In this document: piece after piece, positions 57,672 through 64,000 of the stretch
Layout of the letters: the number at the start of each line of letters is the position of its first letter
How positions within the stretch are numbered: the stretch's first letter is position 1
The notes under the pieces: generated by a model
The model's database searches: none
What the model was told of the DNA's origin: nothing
What the model saw: only the letters and a program-made list of their open reading frames with translations
Assembly (NCBI GenBank): GCA_027475525.1
Contig: JAMWFC010000088.1
Span: 1,209,534-1,273,533 of the forward strand
From: Macrolepiota albuminosa
Taxonomy: Eukaryota; Basidiomycota; Agaricomycetes; Agaricales; Agaricaceae
Reading direction: 5' to 3'
DNA length: 64,000 bases
Translations under genes and position numbers: made by a program

Positions 57672-57879
57672 GATGTGATACTGACCAGGTTAACAGCACC
57701 AGAACCCATAAAATACTTCAAGCTACTTGCAGGGTTGCAGATACTTGGGAATTCTTACATGCGCACAACAATCACAGGGGGGGGGCAACAACAGCGATGC
57801 AATTCATAAAACTATGACAAAAGAAATTAAGTATCTAAAATCTGTCAGCCCAGTGGCGCCATGGAAAAGAAGGAGCCGA

Positions 57880-58999
57880 TGATGACGCCAACTGTGGTTG
57901 GGTGCGCTGGACGTATACGCAGTACAACGCTGTCTCCAGCGCCTGGTGTACGGGTTTGTGAGGAGTCCCGGCAGGGTCCCGGTGTGCTCAAGCAGAGGTG
58001 GTAGGGTGATGCGCTAGACGATAGCGCCTCAGGTGCTACCTAGCAAGTGGTAAGCATCGTAGTTTAGGAGAAGTTATAGAGAAAGAAACAAATAGCGCAG
58101 CGTAGCGTGCCCGTAGGTGGCACCGTAAATGACGAAGACGAGATAGGCGAAGCTAGCGCTGAACTTGGTGGCAAAGTCAGGCAACGCTAGCGCGATTTGA
58201 ACGCTAAGTGTAACTGGATGCTCAAGAGGTTACGATTCGTTTTTATATACATGGCAAGTAGCTAGTTTTTATACTATGCGCTACATTATTTCCAAAGCTC
58301 AAGAGGTTACGATTCGTTTTTATATACATGGCAAGTAGCTAGTTTTTATACTATGCGCTACATTATTTCCAAAATAAGTCTATTGACGGCGCTACCAATT
58401 AGCGCCTCCCTTCGTGACCGTAGCTAACGGCCACCTGTCAACGGCGACCTGCAGCACATGGGTGACGGCAACTAACGGCGACTCTAAAACTACTTAGAAG
58501 TGGTACGAGTTTGCTCACTTTTTGATGTAATTTAATTGGCCATGCCATCCCGGGGTATGGTCGGGAAATCCTCGACAGACGCCGTGAGCGCTAATTCCGG
58601 CGCTAAACATTGTACCATCTTTTGATAGATTTAAATGTCGGGTCTGCGTGTATCCTGTCTCGTCGTCATTGATTCTTTTAGACTTCTGATTGAGGTGCCT
58701 CGGTGATTGACAGCGCCAATTGCTAACTCCTTCCAGTACTGATCGGGGTTTGGTCAGAGTCCCCTCCCGCCGTTATGCTAGCGCTATGAGTCCTGAGTCT
58801 TCTTGGTCTTCAAAGTAACTGAGTGGAGTGCGCTGAGGGGCTGATACTGGTGATTGAGATGAATGGATAAGTCTTGCCATAGAGCGCCCACGCTAGGGCT
58901 GCTCTGTACCCAAGGCTGGTCGCTAGAGCCTTTAGTGTGTCAAGTGTTGGTCGGCCTATAATGTCCCTTGATGCGCTCAGTCCGAGTAGAAGCCTATCA
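57880..58999 (-). repeat. 3' LTR of element E (C family, minus orientation)
   Basis: Plus-strand reading TGATGACGCC to GCCTATCA, 1120 bp including a 77-bp duplication at 58220-58373. It is followed by a polypurine tract on the expected side, so it is the 3' LTR of a minus-strand element extending past the window. Being inverted relative to 37072-38191, it is not the 3' LTR of C. Confidence 0.85.
58220..58373. repeat. 77-bp perfect tandem duplication in the E LTR
   Basis: 58220-58296 equals 58297-58373; the solo LTR at 50392 has one copy. Confidence 0.93.
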
Positions 59000-59157
59000 T
59001 CTCCCCCCAACTGAAAAATTGACTGTCCTCAGTCAAACGCCGTCGTTAATTTGACTGCGCTACGGTCCGTATAATGCCGCCCCCCAACTGAAAAATTGAC
59101 TGTCCTCAGTCAAACGCCGTCGTTAATTTGACTGCGCTACGGTCCGTATAATGCCGC
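59000..59157 (-). other. Polypurine tract of E and adjoining 77-bp duplication
   Basis: In element sense gttggggggaga precedes the LTR (59000-59010). The tract and following bases are repeated at offset 77 (59003-59080 and 59080-59157), probably an assembly artefact. Confidence 0.75.
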
Positions 59158-59223
59158 TGGCGCCTTATAAAAAGTCGTTTTTCGTACTTTACCTTCCTGT
59201 GTTTTCCTTCCCATCTTTCCAGT

Positions 59224-61822
59224 ATGTCCACTTCTTTCGACGCCTCTGCTCTCCGCAATTTCCTGGCTAAGGCCTCCTATTTATTTGATCGCGCTAAGTC
59301 TGTCGGTCCCGCCGATGCGCCACAAACCGTCCCTGGTATTATGCAACTCTATCGGCGCTGGCTCGTGGTCCGCGGCTCCAACAGTTCCTGGGAGCGGGGT
59401 GACGAGGTTCGCGAGTGGTGCGTGGCCCGGTACTGTGAGTATGAGGGTGCCGATTGGTTGCGCCCTTTCGCGGACCTTTTCGTAAGTTTTCTAAGTTTGA
59501 TTTTGGCGTTGTGGCGCTAAGGTTCAGCGCCCATACTAGGCTCCCTCCTTATCTGACGAGATCGACGCGTTGTTGGCTAGTACTGAGGTCAGCAAAGTAA
59601 GTCCTTCCTTCTCCTCCCCCCTTTTTCCACTGTTAATCCTTGAGTAGTCGGTTGCTACGTCTCCCACCGTCGCCAGTCTTCCTACTGCCCCCTCGGCCTC
59701 TACTGTCCCTTCTGTTCCTACCGCCCCTCCTTCTTTGACTTCTGTTCCGCCTCCTTCCGTTCTTGGCAGCCCTTTTCGTGGCGCTGCTTCTTCCACTCGC
59801 CCTGCCCCAAGCGCTGCTTCTCCCGTCCGTACTGCCCCTCCCCATTCGGCCATCAAACGTATTGCCGTTTCTCGTAGCGAGCCACGACCCGGCCCGACGC
59901 GCCCAACTTCTCACGGTCCTCCGCGTAATTTCGCCATTGTTATTGAACGAGCGCCTCCTGCTCGTGCTAGTTCTCCTCCCAAACGTACCGTGCGTTCTTT
60001 CCCTATCTTCCTTACTCCATTTTTCTGACTTCTCCCCTTCCAGATCAATCTCCCTGCTCGTGTTCCCCCTTTGTATGTCGTAAGTGCTTTGCTCGTTGTC
60101 GCTAGACTTTAGCGCCTAAATGTTAATGTCGATAGGCGCCTAAACAGACCATGTTCACCGACACGGAGCTTCGCGACCTTTTGCGTCTTCGCCGTGATAC
60201 TACCGTCATTGATACCGGCGTCCCGGCTGGTGTCCAAGTACTGGGCGGCAAGAAGAAGGTTACCGTTGTGCCCTTGGAGCGTCGCGCGTTTAGGGCAAAG
60301 ATTGGCGCGGTAAGCACTGGTTTGCCCATTGGTAGATTCATGCCGTCGCTGACTTCTTTCTTAGTGTGACAAGTGTTGGTCTGAGAACGATCCTGAGGGC
60401 TGCTGGTTTCCTACCGCGTCTCTGCCTTGCTATCGGTGCGATGCGTTGAAACGAGGCTGCGCCTTCAATGGGATTTGTACTCGTGAACGTGGTAGGGACG
60501 CCATTATGCAAAGGAATTATGAGCGCACAGTGTTGGTTCGTAACGCCCAGGACTTCGTGCTGCAGCAACGTGATCTGGCGGCTATTCACCAACCCACGGT
60601 AATCAGCGCAGCCAGCCTGGCGCTGCCGACTACCCAGGATGGTACTACCGTGGCGGCACCTTTTGCTCACTCTCCTCGTCGTCCTGTCCTTTCGAAGTGT
60701 AAGCCTGTTGTCGCGTCTCCTGGCAAGAGCCCTGGTAAGCGCCGTGAGCTAGCGCCTGCTACGCCTGTGGTTTTGTCTTCGACCGAGTCTTCTACGGATG
60801 AGGGGGACCTGGTAAGCGCCGTGAGCTAGCGCCTGCTACGCCTGTGGTTTTGTCTTCGACCGAGTCTTCTACGGATGAGGGGGAAGGCACTGAGAGGGAT
60901 GCCAAGGGAGAGGATGATGATGAAGCTGAGCCTGTTGTTGATGCCGATGCGCTGTTGGCGGTACGCGCTCTCCTGCTTTGCCTTACTCCCCCTATCGCCG
61001 CTAACCCTCGTCAGAGTGGCCCCAGTGGTAACCAGTACGCATTTTCCTAACTTCTCTTTTCTTCGCGTGCTAACTTCTTGACTGATAGGTCCCCCACTCC
61101 TGTTCCCGCCGTAGTGGCTATCCCTGCTGCCGAAGATGTCGTTATGTCTGATGCTGGCGCTACCCCTGCCCCCGAGTCGGTTGCGGCTAGCGACACTCCG
61201 GTGGCTCTTCCTATTACTCCGTCCCTTACTCCTCCCCACAGCTCCCCTTCTTTTACTAGTAGTCGCGAGACTTCTGCGGCGCCGGAGTCCGAAGGAACCC
61301 TGGTGCCGGAAGGTGAGTGTCGTCGCCGCTGGAGATACTTGCCTCCCTACGGCATCCATCTTTCTTCCGCCAGAGCTATGTCCCCCGGCAACGAGCGCCA
61401 TGAGTGGACGCCCCGTGCGCCTGTAACTGTCCGGGTACGTCTGTCTTTGTTTGTTCCTCTTTTCTCCCCTTTTCTAATCCTCCAATAAGTTCGATCCCTT
61501 TTGGACACCCCCTCCCGCCATGCGAGTTTCTGGCGACGCCTTCCCTTGGCTCGGGGACGAGTTCTCCTATCCTGTTACCCCTCTACGTCCTTCTGCCAAC
61601 CTTCGCCAGCAACTCCGCCATATCGAGGATGTGACCGAAGCCGTTGGTCGCGAACTTGCAAACCTGCGTCCTCGCATTTCCACCTTAGCTCGCCGCGAGC
61701 GCCTCCTTCTCGAGCTCCATGACGATATTTCAGCTGCGCTTGAGTGGCAAGCGAGTAACTCGATCCAGGACGGGGACTTGCTTCCTTTGGGCGATCCCGC
61801 CCTTCCCGAGTATGATCCGTAG
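59224..61822 (+). CDS. Element E antisense gene 1: six-cysteine cluster protein
   Basis: Begins MSTSFDASALRNFLAKASYL at 59224, about 220 bp from the 3' LTR and opposite to the expected pol strand. Roughly ten exons separated by short GT-AG introns can be traced (first intron from 59482; others end near 59570, 60054, 60152, 60366, 61089 and 61376). Domains: an N-terminal helical region (MQLYRRWLVVRGSNSSWERG); a Ser/Pro-rich stretch; a basic GGKKKVTVVPLERRAFRAK; the cysteine cluster CX2CX8CX8CX2CX6C (CDKCWSENDPEGC, CYRCDALKRGC) from 60367; an acidic Ser-rich segment (STESSTDEG); a Pro-rich segment; and a C-terminal coiled coil (RRERLLLELHDDISAALEW) ending LPEYDP. No stop breaks it except the 77-bp duplication at 60731, so it may be functional. 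The layout parallels the antisense genes of D1 and D2. DNA binding is inferred from the cluster. Confidence 0.6.
60731..60884. repeat. 77-bp perfect tandem duplication in E antisense gene 1
   Basis: 60731-60807 equals 60808-60884. It disrupts the frame of an otherwise open gene. Confidence 0.93.
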
Positions 61823-62405
61823 TTGCCGACCCCTTAGCGCTTTTAAACTTTTATGGACTTTTGTCTTTTGATACGAACTTTGTAGTGTGTGTGATACTAA
61901 AAATAAACGCCTCCCTTGGCTTCAAATCGTCAGTTTGTAAGTAATCAAAAGAAAAATAAGTAAAAAGGGGAAACACTCAGTAGATCATCACAGCGCAAAA
62001 ACCCCTTTGCCGACGCGGTCCAATAGCCATTACCGCGCCAGCCTAAGTAGAAAATAGGAGCTGTCTGGAAATAAATAAGCGGATCCATGTAAGAAGTAGC
62101 ACGTATAAAGAAATAGAAAACCAGTGATCGCTTATGCCCGTTTAGCGCGGTTGTGAGTAAGCGCTGAACATCGAATGTCGATTCCCTTTTTGGAGGGGCC
62201 CAGAATAAGTTAAACACTTTTGATTGGCTAGCGCTCCTGTTAGGGTCCTGGCTCCTTGAGAAAAGACCTCCCACGCTGTCGCTAATCGAAACACTTCCCG
62301 TGTCCTATAAATTACTTATGCATCAACTCGATTCCATCAGTCTTTGTGATGGCCACCCCGTCTGGTTGCGTGTGGACTCGAAGCTGTGATCGCGCCTATG
62401 TTACC
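61823..62405. other. Spacer between E antisense genes 1 and 2
   Basis: Presumably the 3' region of gene 1 and promoter of the next gene. A 109-codon frame on the minus strand (61945-62274) has no supporting feature and is not called. Confidence 0.5.
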
Positions 62406-62870
62406 ATGGACCCTCCCACTTTTCTGGACCGGGCCACCTCGTTCTTTCACCATTACCCTCCCGAGGGTATTCCTAAGTTGGCCGACGAAGTAGTCGAGTT
62501 GGGTCGTCGCTGTCGGCTTCTGCAGGCTGCTTGTGAAATTTGGGGAGACACGTCTCCGTTAACGCATTTTGGTACAGAGGCTACTTGGAGTCAGGCTTTC
62601 CATGTGCGTGTCTTGCTATTCTTGGCGCATTCCTTCTGACAGTCGCCCAAATCCAGGAAATCGCCACCGAAGACATGGTGGATCGTCTTCAACTTTTGAT
62701 GGAGGAAAGCTATTACCTGGTTAGTAACTGAGCCATCACCTCTCCTTCCGTGTCTAACGGCTCTTTTCTCCTAGTCCCCTCGCAAGTATACCGGCGCTCG
62801 TCTCTTTCGTGGTCCCCTCGAGGGGCCGACGGTTGTTAGCAAGCGCATTTCTTGGTTCGGCCCTTCTTGA
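62406..62870 (+). CDS. Element E antisense gene 2: small helical protein
   Basis: Starts MDPPTFLDRATSFFHHYPPE at 62406; an alternative in-frame start at 62346 would add 20 residues. Two introns (about 62608-62642 and 62728-62775) give about 137 residues, ending SKRISWFGPS. The block PPEGI...LGRRCRLLQAACEIW repeats the pattern of the next gene (PPGGI...LIRRYRLLLAMAQEW), so the two are tandem relatives. No known family is recognised. The basic C-terminus (SPRKYTGARLFRG) is notable. Confidence 0.5.
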
Positions 62871-63123
62871 CCTGTCGCGTGTTGTTTTTCTCCCCCCCCC
62901 TTATTGTTTGAGTGAGGCGATCCCATCTTCTTCGCAGCGCCACCGGCCTAACATATTCCCAGCTTTTTGCTTCTTTTGCCGTAGTTATATGAAATACATC
63001 GTTGTTGTCGCGTCCTCGTGATTGTGCCGCATAAGTTCTGTTTCCTAAGTCCCTTCGACCCTGCATAATGTCGCTAGGTATATATTTGAGATTTCTGGGC
63101 CTAGCATTGTTAAGTTCTTTGGA

Positions 63124-63912
63124 ATGCCTACTCCCTCTTTCTTTCTCGAAGACATCACCTCCGTCCCTCGTCCCGAGGTTTTAGATCGCCTCGAGATGTT
63201 CTTTGCTCGACTGCCTCCAGGCGGTATCCGACACCATAACGGAAATATCCTTACCCTGATTCGGCGCTACCGGTTACTTCTGGCTATGGCCCAGGAGTGG
63301 CTCGTGGAGTCCGAACAGCATCCCAACGCGGTAAGTTTCTGTCGTCAGGGTGATCAAGTACCGTCTTACGTGTCCTTCCAGCCTCCTGTTTCGGGTAGCA
63401 CAAAAAGCTTGGAGTACCTACTCCTCGAAACGGATAATGTTGTTAGTTCCTCTTCTTTTCCCGCTCCTACGTTCAGGTTTGCTGACCCCCAGCTTCAGAC
63501 TTTGAAGTGGTTGCCCTTGCCGGACCTGATTGACGACGAAGTTCGTGCCGCCACGCTTCAGCGCGTCATCATACCGTTTACGCCTCTAGCTCCTCGCTTC
63601 GGAGCGGGAGCGCCTCCTGCCCCCATACATGAGTCTCCACCCGGTTCCTTCACCTTTCGCTTCGGAGCTGGAGCGCCGCCTGCTCCCATAAACGAATCTC
63701 CCACCGGCTCCTCCACCATTCGCGCTGGAGCGCCGCCTGCTCCCACCAATGAATCTCCTCCCGGCTTCTCCACCTTTCCTCCGGGGACCTTTCCCTCTAC
63801 TCCGTCGCCTATTCTTCCCCCTGCACCGCCTCCTTCTCCTGCGCATCTCCGCCGCAGACAGCACCCCCGTCGCTCTGAGGGATTTGTCAGGGGTCCTCGC
63901 CGTAGAACGTAA
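63124..63912 (+). CDS. Element E antisense gene 3: Pro-rich repeat protein
   Basis: Starts MPTPSFFLEDITSVPRPEVL at 63124; one 51-nt intron (63331-63381) joins codon 69 to PPVSGSTKSLEYLLLETDNV. The N-terminal helical block is shared with gene 2 and with the element C gene at 57671. The C-terminal half has three units of about 22 residues (GAGAPPAPIHESPPGS type) and ends in a basic RRSEGFVRGPRRRT. About 245 residues. The matching gene of element C keeps the same start and end motifs despite being split by D2, so this is a stable part of the family. Function unknown. No pol sequence is seen in the remaining 88 bp of the window. Confidence 0.55.
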   Translation: MPTPSFFLEDITSVPRPEVLDRLEMFFARLPPGGIRHHNGNILTLIRRYRLLLAMAQEWLVESEQHPNAVSFCRQGDQVPSYVSFQPPVSGSTKSLEYLLLETDNVVSSSSFPAPTFRFADPQLQTLKWLPLPDLIDDEVRAATLQRVIIPFTPLAPRFGAGAPPAPIHESPPGSFTFRFGAGAPPAPINESPTGSSTIRAGAPPAPTNESPPGFSTFPPGTFPSTPSPILPPAPPPSPAHLRRRQHPRRSEGFVRGPRRRT

Positions 63913-64000
63913 AGTAGCCCATAGATCAATTATTGCCAGATCCATAGCCCTGTATAGTATTGTATAGTATGAAATTCAATGCGTTGTTGTTCCATTCATA

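Noticed and set aside
57880..58999. This LTR as the 3' partner of the LTR at 37072
   Set aside because: It is inverted relative to 37072-38191 and has a polypurine tract on its right side, so it ends a minus-strand element lying to the right.
61945..62274. 109-codon frame on the minus strand
   Set aside because: No domain, no second copy, and it lies in a spacer between antisense genes; could be part of E but nothing supports it.
1..64000. tRNA, rRNA or other structural RNA genes
   Set aside because: No cloverleaf or conserved rRNA segment was recognised by eye; a covariance-model scan would be needed to exclude small RNAs.

Overview
The window is genomic DNA of a filamentous basidiomycete, most likely an agaricomycete (mushroom-forming fungus). 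Host genes have many introns of about 45-85 nt with GT-AG borders, and two F-box proteins and two Delta12-type fatty-acid desaturases are of kinds common in Agaricomycetes. The rest is a stack of nested LTR retrotransposons. All calls come from reading the sequence; no database search was run.

Host region (1-10.7 kb). An F-box protein gene (minus) and a Rud3-like golgin gene (plus) diverge from a 177-bp spacer. A second F-box gene (plus) follows. Then come two divergent paralogous Delta12-type desaturases sharing a 515-bp promoter region. The second desaturase reads correctly through all exons except for an exact 77-bp tandem duplication.

Transposon region (11.2-64 kb). A = a minus-strand Ty3/Gypsy remnant (LTR 11163-12187, pol to about 17175). 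B = the same family on the plus strand (about 17.49-37.07 kb), split by D1 (19813-30932, perfect 5-bp target duplication). C = a different Gypsy family (5' LTR 37072-38191, pol to 44544), split by D2 (45092-57360), which itself holds a solo LTR of the C family (50392-51461). E = a minus-strand relative of C whose 3' LTR (57880-58999) cuts off C and whose pol lies beyond the window. D1 and D2 are chromodomain-bearing Gypsy elements.

Main biological observation. D1, D2, C and E carry intron-containing protein genes between the end of pol and the 3' LTR, on the strand opposite to pol. The D and E genes share an architecture: a proline-rich region, a six-cysteine cluster resembling a Zn2Cys6 DNA-binding domain, and a helical C-terminus. 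The A/B family instead has an accessory ORF in the same sense as pol. The D family also shows two retropepsin-like domains in tandem and a Tf1-like self-priming arrangement: a 13-nt primer-binding site is the perfect complement of an LTR segment placed 29 nt downstream of a TATA-like sequence.

Caveats. Seventeen places hold head-to-tail duplications with a period of exactly 77 bp, which points to a k=77 assembly artefact rather than biology. They break frames in the second desaturase and in several transposon genes. Older copies are also damaged by stops that are mostly TGA where CGA is expected, consistent with C-to-T decay at CpG.
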